A stretch of DNA of 22,760 nt from a virus. Under the pieces are notes generated by a model that did no database searches, was not told the DNA's origin, and worked only from the letters and a program-made list of their open reading frames with translations. The translations under genes were made by a program, and so were the position numbers. This document shows positions 6,674 to 13,874 of the stretch, in pieces (position 1 is the stretch's first letter; each line of letters starts with the position of its first letter). The stretch is from positions 1 to 22,760 of IMG/VR virus record IMGVR_UViG_3300020185_000277. One strand, 5' to 3'.

Positions 6674-7298
6674 TACAATCTTGCCAATAATTTTCATCAT
6701 GTCCTAGGACATAGGACAGTGTCATTCTGTAACAATTGGTACTGGCGGCATGATACACCACGTCACCAGAACCATATGTACCAAAGTGTCCCGCCTTGAG
6801 ATTCCATCCCTTCTCATCTTGAACAGTTACGACCTCTTGGGTCTTTGGATCAACATACTTAAACCACCCGTCACCTTTTTCCGACCAAGTGAAGATAAGG
6901 TTATATGCGGAAGCGTTTGCATTATTGTGCCAACCAATAAACCCCTGTGGAGGATATAGTGTGGATAGTGCACTATGTTGTACGCCCAACTCTTCGGTCA
7001 AACTAGTGTTCAGATTGTGCCATGTCTTCGCATACTCTTCGGGGTGAGTACCATTGTAATGTTCTGGTTTGATAGGATAACACACGGACGTGGATGCGGA
7101 ACCATCATGTTCTTCACCCATGTCAATGATTCTCCACATTTCATCTTCGCCAGTGTACACGTCGGCCATACCTTTCAATTCTGAAAAGAGACAACGATTA
7201 GATTTCTCTGGTTGGTATAGTTCCCGATAGGTATAACGAAAATCTTCGAGAATACTCAGAACGACACCGTTCTTGATTGAGTACTTTTTTAAACTCAT
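6654..7298 (-). CDS. DSBH-fold protein, probable 2OG-Fe(II) oxygenase relative with HxN in place of HxD
   Basis: The 214 residues end in a region with the layout of a double-stranded beta-helix oxygenase: GWHNNAN (H124-x-N126), a run of aromatic strands, then YHAAS (H183) and R191 eight residues later, where iron and 2-oxoglutarate ligands usually sit. The acidic iron ligand (Asp or Glu) is Asn here, which could mean altered chemistry or loss of catalysis. N-terminal 100 residues are of no recognised family. The gene overlaps the upstream gp19-like gene by four bases (ATGA), so it belongs to a late transcript, and the uvsY promoter overlaps its end. Family membership is inferred from motif spacing only. 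Confidence 0.65.
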   Translation of the reverse strand: MSLKKYSIKNGVVLSILEDFRYTYRELYQPEKSNRCLFSELKGMADVYTGEDEMWRIIDMGEEHDGSASTSVCYPIKPEHYNGTHPEEYAKTWHNLNTSLTEELGVQHSALSTLYPPQGFIGWHNNANASAYNLIFTWSEKGDGWFKYVDPKTQEVVTVQDEKGWNLKAGHFGTYGSGDVVYHAASTNCYRMTLSYVLGHDENYWQDCIDFITS

Positions 7299-7762
7299 GA
7301 CAATTCAAATTCGGTGAATCTGAAAGTGGTATCGAAGTTTATATAGGTAACGTCACCTATGGTTGAGGTAAGTTCTATAGCACCTAACTGTGTAGGTATA
7401 CAGTTCTTATATTTGATTTGTGCACAGAAGTTGTTGTGACTTGTCAACACAATTACTGTGATATCGTGGTGTATTCCGTCTACCTTTTGATAAACAGAAT
7501 CTTCTAACCACTTTTGAACTTCTTTATATGCAGTTAGGTCTTCATCTAGGATTAAGTTTAAAGACAACTCTCCATACGAAATGGTGTCGCCTGGCATAGG
7601 CAACCCTTGAATCCTAGGAATAGGAATCTCTACAGCAGACACGCTAGCGCCCGGATGTTGAACCGACTGAGCAAAGAACTCAAGATTACCATACGTCTCG
7701 CGCTCAATTATAACACGAAATCCCGTAGGTTGTAAGAAGTTTTTGTTTTCTGTAAGTGACAT
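7295..7762 (-). CDS. Tail-tube-fold protein, paralogue of gp19
   Basis: The 155-residue protein follows the architecture of gp19: an opening FRVxI strand, a PIPRIQ segment before a loop with PGDT, a LSLNLILDEDLTAY strand-helix, a KWLED helix, and a C-terminal half with CIPTQLGAIEL that lines up with CFPTNVAAIDV in gp19 of this phage. It is therefore probably a tube-fold virion component such as a tube initiator or terminator (T4 gp54 is a known gp19 relative; by position in cyanophage-like maps gp3 is another candidate). A TATAAATA late promoter sits just upstream, and the DSBH gene is coupled to its 3' end. Which tail position it occupies is not decided by the sequence. Confidence 0.75.
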   Translation of the reverse strand: MSLTENKNFLQPTGFRVIIERETYGNLEFFAQSVQHPGASVSAVEIPIPRIQGLPMPGDTISYGELSLNLILDEDLTAYKEVQKWLEDSVYQKVDGIHHDITVIVLTSHNNFCAQIKYKNCIPTQLGAIELTSTIGDVTYINFDTTFRFTEFELS

Positions 7763-7770
7763 GATGTATC

Positions 7771-7783
7771 CTCTGTATCAGAG
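7771..7783 (-). repeat. Inverted repeat directly after a late promoter
   Basis: Arms CTCTG (7771-7775) and CAGAG (7779-7783) with a three-base loop lie between the TATAAATA box at 7784-7791 and the gp19-like gene. The second arm forms part of the ribosome site (GAGG) on the minus strand. Confidence 0.55.
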
Positions 7784-7791
7784 TATTTATA
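7784..7791 (-). promoter_or_regulatory. T4-type late promoter for the gp19-like gene
   Basis: TATAAATA on the minus strand, the T4 late consensus read by gp55 polymerase, lies 21 bases upstream of the ATG at 7762, in a non-coding gap. Confidence 0.8.
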
Positions 7792-7821
7792 CAAGAAGTA
7801 ATGACTTCCATGTCATCTTTA

Positions 7822-8025
7822 TTATTCCTTCGGTTCTGTAGGTGCAGTTCCGGTCTTATCTGCAACATCTTTAATAAGATTTGATGTCACATCCAATACA
7901 CCGGCGGTTACACCAAAGACATCTGAACCGACACCCTTGATAACACCACCAGTACCGTCAATGGTTGCATCAACGGTGGAACAAGCAGACAAAACTAATG
8001 CGAATGCAATTGCAATAATACGCAT
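7822..8025 (-). CDS. Small late lipoprotein, unknown function
   Basis: The 67-residue product has a classic type II signal: an Arg at position 2, a hydrophobic run (3-12) and the lipobox LSAC with Cys at 15. The residue after Cys is Ser, which in E. coli predicts outer-membrane sorting. The mature part is about 50 residues, rich in Gly and Val with regular spacing (GVIKGVGSDVFGVTAGV), likely an amphipathic helix, loosely like entericidin-type lipoproteins. It has a strong AGGAG ribosome site and its own late promoter, right after the capsid gene terminator. Lysis aid, superinfection exclusion and virion role are all possible; none is shown by the sequence. Confidence 0.85.
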   Translation of the reverse strand: MRIIAIAFALVLSACSTVDATIDGTGGVIKGVGSDVFGVTAGVLDVTSNLIKDVADKTGTAPTEPKE

Positions 8026-8094
8026 AACTATCTCCTGTTTTTAGATTACTGGGTAACCAGATACTACGGGAATAGCCGCCGTCTTTTGTTACTT

Positions 8095-8111
8095 TGTTCA
8101 GTTCGTGAACA
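8095..8111 (-). repeat. Inverted repeat after a late promoter
   Basis: Arms TGTTCA (8095-8100) and TGAACA (8106-8111) around a five-base loop follow the late box at 8116-8123 by four bases, at the presumed 5' end of the lipoprotein transcript. Confidence 0.55.
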
Positions 8112-8115
8112 GAAG

Positions 8116-8123
8116 TATTTATA
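8116..8123 (-). promoter_or_regulatory. T4-type late promoter for the lipoprotein gene
   Basis: TATAAATA on the minus strand directly after the gene 23 terminator and about 90 bases upstream of the lipoprotein start. It allows the lipoprotein to be expressed separately from the capsid operon. Confidence 0.8.
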
Positions 8124-8126
8124 CGC

Positions 8127-8158
8127 ATAAAAAAAGGGACTCCGAAGAGTCCCTAAAA
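8127..8158 (-). terminator. Rho-independent terminator after gene 23
   Basis: On the minus strand a seven-base stem GGGACTC/GAGTCCC (8153-8147 and 8142-8136) closes a TTCG loop and is followed by a run of seven T. The C(UUCG)G tetraloop is unusually stable. The 190-base gap 8026-8215 also holds a long-loop pairing (8163-8168 with 8190-8195), the late promoter at 8116 and nothing coding that I can see. Confidence 0.9.
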
Positions 8159-8215
8159 AGTGGTATGGTTACAAGGTTAGACGCCAAGCCCATACTTCTT
8201 ATTTTTTTACATATC

Positions 8216-9523
8216 TTATGCAGAAACCATTAGGTTGTCTACACGCATGATACGGTAGTACGTGTTAACGCCAGCAGTTGCAGCAATGTTCTGCTCACCA
8301 GCTGGAGATACGAATGGGTTTGCAGCCATTCCGTAACGAGTCTTGAAACCGATTTTTGGTTGGAAGTCATTCTCGCCAACAGCCTTGACCATTTGTAATG
8401 GAACATATGGGCAGTAGAATACACCAGCGTCATAAGCGTTAGAACCCTTATAACCAACAGTGATGTAATCGATTGAGGCGTATGGATCGATATAAACTTT
8501 CATCTTACCGTTCAGAGTACCAGCAAAAGTATTACCAGTGTCGTCTACCTGTAGACCAGCGCCTACTTGATAGTCCAACTGACCAGAAGCAGCAAGTGCA
8601 GTAGCAACGTCTGATGAACAGATTACGATGTTACCCTTACCACGACGAGTTGTCTTAGCAATCTCGTTCGCTTCACGATCCAATTGAATTACTAGACCTT
8701 TGAACTTCTCAGCTGACCAACGGCCATCTGCGTCTGAAGTTAGGTCGAATACGCCTTTAGCAGCGATTGATGCTTGTTGAGCACCTAGAACCGCTTGAGT
8801 GTTAACTGTACGAACTACTTCACGGTTGATTTCCGCTAGGATTTCAGTTGAAAGGATGTTCGCTAGTTCAGTTTCTGCGTCAAGACCGTGAATTGCTTTC
8901 AAGTCTTGTGCTAGTTCTAGAGAGTATTCTGCTTTAAGTGCACGTGACTTAGCAACAACAGATTGCTTCTCGATTGAGAAACCCATTTCTGCGAAATCAT
9001 TACCAGTGTTACCCAGTGCTTCAGCAGCTGATGTAGACATTGGACGACCAGCAGCATCTAGTTCACGACCAAGACCAGTAGTCTCGTCAAAACCAGACAT
9101 ACCTGATGATTCACCAGTTTGTGAACTAGTAGCAGAACCAGAGAATGATGAGTCAGCTTCGTTGAATAGTGCTTCGTCACCAGTTTGTGAAGTGTAACGT
9201 GATTTCATCGCGAAGATAAGACCAGTTGGGCCTGACATTGGCTGAACGCCACAAACGTCATATGCCATTAGGTTAGGCATTGCGCGACGTACTAGAGAGA
9301 TCAAAACTGGATCCCAGTTGTTTACGCCAGCACCAGTTGCGTTAGTTGGAGTTTCGGTTAGAAAACCTTGAGAAGCAGAACGCTCTTCCATCATTGCTTT
9401 TTCTTGGTTTTCTAGGATAGCAGCAGTAACTGCTTTACGGTGATGATCAGTGATCTTACCAGCTGACTCTTCGTTGAGTACTGGAGACCATTTTTCAATC
9501 AATGTATCGTATGAATTGTTCAT
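8216..9523 (-). CDS. 23: Major capsid protein gp23
   Basis: This is the HK97-fold subunit that forms the hexamers of the T4-type head. The 435 residues are typical of the marine T4-like group (T4 gp23 is 521). NNWDPVLISLVRRAMPNLMAYD at about 67-88 is the conserved gp23 segment after the propeptide, and the C-terminal region (QPKIGFKTRYGMAANPF) is also characteristic. A likely gp21 cleavage site is LTE/T at 55-58, matching the usual LxE or IxE pattern, which would remove the first 57 residues. It follows scaffold gene 22 by 12 bases and ends at a strong terminator, as expected for a highly expressed last gene. Confidence 0.97.
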   Translation of the reverse strand: MNNSYDTLIEKWSPVLNEESAGKITDHHRKAVTAAILENQEKAMMEERSASQGFLTETPTNATGAGVNNWDPVLISLVRRAMPNLMAYDVCGVQPMSGPTGLIFAMKSRYTSQTGDEALFNEADSSFSGSATSSQTGESSGMSGFDETTGLGRELDAAGRPMSTSAAEALGNTGNDFAEMGFSIEKQSVVAKSRALKAEYSLELAQDLKAIHGLDAETELANILSTEILAEINREVVRTVNTQAVLGAQQASIAAKGVFDLTSDADGRWSAEKFKGLVIQLDREANEIAKTTRRGKGNIVICSSDVATALAASGQLDYQVGAGLQVDDTGNTFAGTLNGKMKVYIDPYASIDYITVGYKGSNAYDAGVFYCPYVPLQMVKAVGENDFQPKIGFKTRYGMAANPFVSPAGEQNIAATAGVNTYYRIMRVDNLMVSA

Positions 9524-9535
9524 TTTTTAGATTCC

Positions 9536-10585
9536 TTATTTCTTAGAGGTTTTTCTTAGAGCAGAGATGTAACCTTCCATCATGGAGGATACTTCAACTT
9601 CTTCTTCAGCGTCTTCAGCGACTACTGATTCATCGATTTGCTCAGGGATTTCTTTTGAGAAGTATGACTCTTTAACAGTAGTTACTTTTGCAGTGAATGA
9701 CTCTTCACTTTCAAAATCAACTGTTTCAAGAAGGCCTTTTAACTTCTCCGCTTGGGTGTCTGCTAGGTCACGAGAAGCTTCAGCGATGATTGACTCACGC
9801 TTGTAAGTTTCTAGTTCTTCAGCAAGTGAAATTGCGTCACCTGTAGTAGTGTTTAGTTTTTCTTCTAACTCGTCTACCTGTGATGCTAGTTCGTCAACTA
9901 GGTCTACCTTAGACTCTGGAACGTCAATGTAAGACTCTACGAATAGGTCTTTCATCTTGTCCATGAACCCTTCAGCGATTTCGGTACGAAGACCGGAGTG
10001 GATCGCTAACTTGTTCTCTTCCATCCAAGATTCAACTACATAGTTTAGGTAAGAATCGACTTTACCGACTAGGTCAGTTTTAATCGAATCGACTTCTTCA
10101 GCAAGTTCTTCGGTGTATTGCTCTTCGAGACGTGTAACTTCTTCGGACAACTTAGTCTTAACAGCTGCTTCGAAAATTACTGATGTCTTTTCCTTGAACT
10201 CTTCCGATAGTGTTGCTTCGCCTTCAACGATAGCTGCAAGTTCAGACTGAGTGTCAGTCTCTTCCGCAATTACGTCTTCTAGGTCAGTACCTTCCATCAT
10301 TTTAGAATAGGCTGCCGTTAGGTCGCCTTTTTTCATTTTATTTAAGGACTGGTACATCGCATTGATCATACCTGCCTTAGTTTTCGGTAATGAAGCTTTA
10401 GAAGTTGCTTTAGCTGCTTTGTCTACGGACGCGATTGACTCTGGTTCAGATACTTCCTGACCATCTGTCTTCATGCCTTTAGCTGCAGGAGCTTGTGCTT
10501 CTTCGAGAGTTTCCTCCACGATTTCGTTAGTTTCAACATCTGTATCGCGGATTTCAGCTTCGACTTTTTTATTAAGATCAGTCAT
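9536..10585 (-). CDS. 22: Prohead core scaffold protein gp22
   Basis: This is the main internal scaffold on which the head shell assembles; in T4 it is cleaved to peptides by gp21 and leaves the head. The 349 residues are very acidic and almost all helical, with heptad-like stretches (about 140-260) and a C-terminal helix ending in a basic tail (SALRKTSKK) after MMEGYI, typical of gp22. Length is larger than T4 gp22 (269), mainly through an acidic N-terminal extension. Position between protease 21 and capsid 23 confirms the call. Confidence 0.93.
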   Translation of the reverse strand: MTDLNKKVEAEIRDTDVETNEIVEETLEEAQAPAAKGMKTDGQEVSEPESIASVDKAAKATSKASLPKTKAGMINAMYQSLNKMKKGDLTAAYSKMMEGTDLEDVIAEETDTQSELAAIVEGEATLSEEFKEKTSVIFEAAVKTKLSEEVTRLEEQYTEELAEEVDSIKTDLVGKVDSYLNYVVESWMEENKLAIHSGLRTEIAEGFMDKMKDLFVESYIDVPESKVDLVDELASQVDELEEKLNTTTGDAISLAEELETYKRESIIAEASRDLADTQAEKLKGLLETVDFESEESFTAKVTTVKESYFSKEIPEQIDESVVAEDAEEEVEVSSMMEGYISALRKTSKK

Positions 10586-10595
10586 AGATGACTCC

Positions 10596-11255
10596 TTATA
10601 GTTTAGATTTGATTAACGAGAGGAAATTCTTGAATTCCCGAATTTGCACTTCTGGACGAATTGCTATCGGTGCTTGCTTGATTTCAGTCTCTATCTCTTC
10701 AATGACTTGAGGTTGCAGAATTCCATTATTCCATACCCAGTCGACACCTTCCATAATCCCATTAACGAAAGCTTCAGGTGCACTTGGATCCTGTACAATA
10801 TCTACAGTACTAAGAATAAAGTCTTCTTTGACGTACATGACGCCATTTTTGCTCTCAAGACTTCCCATACCACGAGTTGACACGCCTAATTGGACACCAC
10901 CTTCTAAGAGACCTTTTACGATCTTGCCCATAGGAGTGTCTAATATTTGTGCTTTTCCTACCACATCATTGCCTTCTAATTTGAGGTCAGTGATGAGGTG
11001 AGAAACTTTATCCAAGTTAACTGTAGGGCCTTCAGGGTGATTCAACTCACCTACAGCACGCTTCTTGCTAACTTGGTCTTCAACGTACTTATTTACCGCA
11101 GACTCCATAATGGCCTTTGGGTAGATTCGTCCGTTTCTATTCTTTTTGTCTGCTTGCGCAAATACACCTTCAATAATGTAACTCTTCTCACCATTATCTT
11201 TAGCTTCTACAATGCATTGTACATCGTTTTCTACGTATTCGCTAATCAGTTTCAT
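10596..11255 (-). CDS. 21: Prohead maturation protease gp21
   Basis: This is the serine protease of the prohead core, active after head assembly; it cuts gp23, gp22 and other core proteins. The 219 residues (T4 gp21 is 212) carry NGRIYPKAIM near the N-terminus, a catalytic His in ELNHPEG (H73) and a catalytic Ser in GVSTRG (S126). An Asp in VDIVQDPSAP (152 or 156) completes the herpesvirus-protease-like active site. It lies between the gene 68 position and gene 22, with ten bases to the latter. Confidence 0.96.
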   Translation of the reverse strand: MKLISEYVENDVQCIVEAKDNGEKSYIIEGVFAQADKKNRNGRIYPKAIMESAVNKYVEDQVSKKRAVGELNHPEGPTVNLDKVSHLITDLKLEGNDVVGKAQILDTPMGKIVKGLLEGGVQLGVSTRGMGSLESKNGVMYVKEDFILSTVDIVQDPSAPEAFVNGIMEGVDWVWNNGILQPQVIEEIETEIKQAPIAIRPEVQIREFKNFLSLIKSKL

Positions 11256-11256
11256 T

Positions 11257-11454
11257 TTATTTACCTAAGTCTTTGAGGACTTGTTTCGCGGTTGATTCCG
11301 CTTCTTTCTGTGACTTAAACGTATCAACAGAATCACCATCAATAGATAGGTGAAACCCTTTGTCCGTTTTTGTGATAACTACAGGGTATTTAGACATCTT
11401 CTTATTGAAGACAATCTTGTCCTTGGATTCCCGCAAATGTTTAAATGTTTTCAC
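11257..11454 (-). CDS. Small basic protein at the gene 68 position, probable prohead core protein
   Basis: The 65-residue lysine-rich product (MKTFKHLRESK at the start, DTFKSQKEAESTAKQVLKDL near the end) sits where T4 has gene 68, between 67 and 21. The tail part looks like a short beta strand followed by a helix with a conserved-type FxxxxEAE pattern. T4 gp68 is longer (about 141 residues), and I cannot claim sequence similarity, so the gp68 role rests on position. Two late boxes lie upstream, and the stop is one base from gene 21, so it is the first gene of a 68-21-22-23 late transcript. Confidence 0.7.
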   Translation of the reverse strand: MKTFKHLRESKDKIVFNKKMSKYPVVITKTDKGFHLSIDGDSVDTFKSQKEAESTAKQVLKDLGK

Positions 11455-11460
11455 AATTAG

Positions 11461-11473
11461 TCCTCGTTTAGGA
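11461..11473 (-). repeat. Short inverted repeat after a late promoter
   Basis: Arms TCCT (11461-11464) and AGGA (11470-11473) with a five-base loop start one base after the TATAAATA box at 11475-11482. With only four base pairs it is weak and is listed because of its position. Confidence 0.35.
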
Positions 11474-11474
11474 G

Positions 11475-11482
11475 TATTTATA
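11475..11482 (-). promoter_or_regulatory. T4-type late promoter, proximal of a tandem pair
   Basis: TATAAATA on the minus strand, 20 bases upstream of the 65-residue gene at 11454. It would drive the prohead and capsid genes 68-21-22-23. Confidence 0.8.
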
Positions 11483-11490
11483 CAAAAAAG

Positions 11491-11498
11491 TATTTATA
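11491..11498 (-). promoter_or_regulatory. T4-type late promoter, distal of a tandem pair
   Basis: A second TATAAATA lies 16 bases upstream of the first, just after the end of the gp67-like gene. Two boxes at this site suit high demand for capsid and scaffold proteins. Confidence 0.75.
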
Positions 11499-11506
11499 GT
11501 GAATAT

Positions 11507-11770
11507 TTATTCAACTTCGGCCGTAAATTCTTCTTCTTCGACCTCATTGTCCAATATAGCATCTACTTCTTCGTCTTCCATTTCCATCTCAACGGGGTCT
11601 ATACCGTTGAATATCTGGTCTGCGACAGCTACTTTTTCTGCGTCCAGAGACTGTTGTACTTTGTCCCCTAGGATGTCATTAAATAACTCCTCTGCACTGT
11701 TGAAGTTGCCACCCTGTAGAGCATTAACTAGGTCTAGTGTAGGGTTTGTTTCCAATTCTAAATCACTCAT
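11507..11770 (-). CDS. 67: Prohead core protein gp67-like
   Basis: The 87-residue protein has a short N-terminal helical part (LVNALQGGNFNSAEELFNDI) and a very acidic C-terminal half, the same build as T4 gp67 (80 residues, with a poly-acidic tail), an internal core component needed for correct head length. It lies two bases after portal gene 20, exactly as in T4. Homology is judged from build and position rather than from strong residue matches. Confidence 0.8.
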   Translation of the reverse strand: MSDLELETNPTLDLVNALQGGNFNSAEELFNDILGDKVQQSLDAEKVAVADQIFNGIDPVEMEMEDEEVDAILDNEVEEEEFTAEVE

Positions 11771-11772
11771 TA

Positions 11773-13275
11773 TTAAACTTCCTCTTCTTCGTCTCCGCCA
11801 TTATCATTTTCGGCTTCAACTTGTTTAGACATGTCTTCGATGTCTTCATCATCAAACATCATTACGTTTTTCATTACCCACTCACGTGAGAAATATTCAC
11901 CAACATAAGCAGAGATTTGATCCATAGTCTGCAAACGTTCACGCAGAAGTTCTGCGTCTTTCATTTCAGTGAAGTGATTGTCTCTACTGAAATCTACTTG
12001 GATGTCCGACTTCCAAGTTTCCCAATCTTGTTCTGTACAAACACCTTTAAGAAGAAGTTGTTTCTTCAAGATACCGATGAACAAGTGGGAGAACTTTTTA
12101 CGTAGACGGTCAATGAACTTTTGGAACTTGACTTCGTCACGGTTAATCTCAGTGGTTCTTCCTAGAGAGAACTGAGACTCTTGTTCCAAACGGTTTAATG
12201 GAACATTCAATGAACGATACAACTTCTTTTGGAAGTAAATGATATCGTCTATCTGTCCCAAGTTCTCACCGCCAGGTAGAGTACTTATCTCTGTGCCACG
12301 GCCGCCTTCTCGACGAGGTAACCAGAAGTCTTCGAGCATGGACATGTGTTTGCGGTCATCTTTGATTTCACCGCTGTTGGCATCATAAACGATTTTGTTA
12401 CGATACCGAGACATAATGTCTTTTAGATGTTGTTCCGCCTTACCCTTCGGTAAGTTACCCACGTCAATATAGAAGATACGACGTTCAGGTGCACGTGCCA
12501 TACGATAGATGACCAGTGAGTCTTCCATCATACGTAATTGGTTTACGGGTTTCATTGCCTTCTGTAGATACGACAGCACACGTTTCTTACTGGAATCTAG
12601 AAGGCCTGAAGTGACATACGAAACAGAATCTGGTGACAACTTGATACCGTTATTCGCACCAGCGCGTTCCTGATAGACATAAAAGTCGTTAGTCTTGTCA
12701 ACAACCTTTGCACCTGTCTTAGGATCTTTTTTGTATTGCACTTCCTTTACTTTACGAATCTTGGTCGCGTCAACAGGTCGGCATTCTAAGATGCCTGCTT
12801 TGAGGTTGGATTCGTTAACTACTAGGTGATGATATATTCTTCCGTCAACATACCATGAACGGAACATGTCATGACCATACTCTTCGAAGTTCAACATGGC
12901 GACAACGCCATCGAACTCTTCGGTAATAGTCTTTTTGATTTTGTCTGGAGCCTCAACCTTATCTAGGTTGATGCTGATAGAACTTTCTAGTTCTGAGGAA
13001 ACGATTGACTCGTTGATGATATCTTCGATTGCAGCATCACACTCTGGGTGTTCTGCCATGTTTCGATATTTTTTGATTAACTCTTGGTTATCCTTCGCGC
13101 CAGTGCCTTCCATATCGACATACTGACCAAAGTAAGAACCTGATGCAGTAACATACCCAGCACCATCTTCATCCACTTTAGGGACAATAGAAGTCGCTTT
13201 CTCGCTTTCTTGATTTGCCTTCTGAACTCGTTTTAGTTCGAATCCAAACGCCTTAAACAAATTGTTATCTGCCAT
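11773..13275 (-). CDS. 20: Portal vertex protein gp20
   Basis: This is the dodecameric portal through which DNA enters and leaves the head; it also nucleates head assembly and docks the terminase. The 500 residues (T4 gp20 is 524) include the conserved stretches AEHPECDAAIEDIINES (about 73-89), PERRIFYIDVGNLPKGKAEQHL (about 263-284) and LPGGENLGQIDDIIYFQKKLYRSLNVP (about 340-366). The C-terminus is acidic. A good AGAGGA ribosome site precedes the ATG. A terminator lies directly upstream and no full late box intervenes. Confidence 0.97.
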   Translation of the reverse strand: MADNNLFKAFGFELKRVQKANQESEKATSIVPKVDEDGAGYVTASGSYFGQYVDMEGTGAKDNQELIKKYRNMAEHPECDAAIEDIINESIVSSELESSISINLDKVEAPDKIKKTITEEFDGVVAMLNFEEYGHDMFRSWYVDGRIYHHLVVNESNLKAGILECRPVDATKIRKVKEVQYKKDPKTGAKVVDKTNDFYVYQERAGANNGIKLSPDSVSYVTSGLLDSSKKRVLSYLQKAMKPVNQLRMMEDSLVIYRMARAPERRIFYIDVGNLPKGKAEQHLKDIMSRYRNKIVYDANSGEIKDDRKHMSMLEDFWLPRREGGRGTEISTLPGGENLGQIDDIIYFQKKLYRSLNVPLNRLEQESQFSLGRTTEINRDEVKFQKFIDRLRKKFSHLFIGILKKQLLLKGVCTEQDWETWKSDIQVDFSRDNHFTEMKDAELLRERLQTMDQISAYVGEYFSREWVMKNVMMFDDEDIEDMSKQVEAENDNGGDEEEEV

Positions 13276-13291
13276 AATATCCTCTTACCTA

Positions 13292-13317
13292 ATAAAAAGG
13301 GGTGGAGAACCACCCCC
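13292..13317 (-). terminator. Rho-independent terminator after gene 19
   Basis: On the minus strand GGGGTGG/CCACCCC arms (13316-13310 and 13305-13299) close a four-base loop and are followed by five T. It separates tail genes 18-19 from portal gene 20, only about 20 bases before the gene 20 start. Confidence 0.88.
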
Positions 13318-13338
13318 ATTCATATACTTATAATACCA

Positions 13339-13863
13339 TTAACTAGTGGTATCTGACTCCCAATATTGAACTTGGAATTCTACTGTATACTCTTCGATAG
13401 CGTCCACACTATCGTAACTTACATCGATTGCCGCAACGTTTGTTGGGAAACAACCACGGAAGTTATAAGTCTTCAATATTGAACCGTCTTTATCTAATTG
13501 TTCAACGATGAGGTCTGCTTGGTAAGCAACAGGGTTAGTGATACCCGTGTTAGCGCTGTGACCATTCATACCGTTCATCCACTTTTCCATGGCGTTACGT
13601 GTATTGAAGTCGGTATCGTTCAAGATAGTAACTGTCCAAGGTTCGAATGTACGATCCCCGGCTAGTTTCAATTGTCGACCACGAAAAGGAACTTCAATAA
13701 CATTCATGATTGATGCTGGCAATTGCGCAGTCTTACACAAAAAAGATGTTAGTTCCACATCTCCACCGGCATACGCAGGGAAGTTAACAGTTGCACGAAA
13801 TAGATTTGGACGTGCACCGCCACCTTTTAGTTTTGCTTTAAAATCGTCTACTCTTAATGACAT
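13339..13863 (-). CDS. 19: Tail tube protein gp19
   Basis: This is the subunit of the inner tail tube. The 174 residues (T4 gp19 is 163) contain RPNLFRATVNFP near the N-terminus, FLCKTAQLPAS, a PFRGRQLKLAGDR loop-strand, and WTVTILNDTDFNTRNAMEKWMN, all of the gp19 family. The C-terminal GCFPTNVAAIDVSYDS segment is shared in pattern with the second tube-like protein at 7295-7762. It follows sheath gene 18 by 11 bases and has AAGGGG as ribosome site. Confidence 0.96.
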   Translation of the reverse strand: MSLRVDDFKAKLKGGGARPNLFRATVNFPAYAGGDVELTSFLCKTAQLPASIMNVIEVPFRGRQLKLAGDRTFEPWTVTILNDTDFNTRNAMEKWMNGMNGHSANTGITNPVAYQADLIVEQLDKDGSILKTYNFRGCFPTNVAAIDVSYDSVDAIEEYTVEFQVQYWESDTTS

Positions 13864-13874
13864 GATTATTCCCC

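Noticed and set aside
7801-7816. ATGAC/GTCAT hairpin after the lipoprotein gene as a terminator
   Set aside because: Five base pairs and no T-run on the minus strand; may be a weak pause site only.
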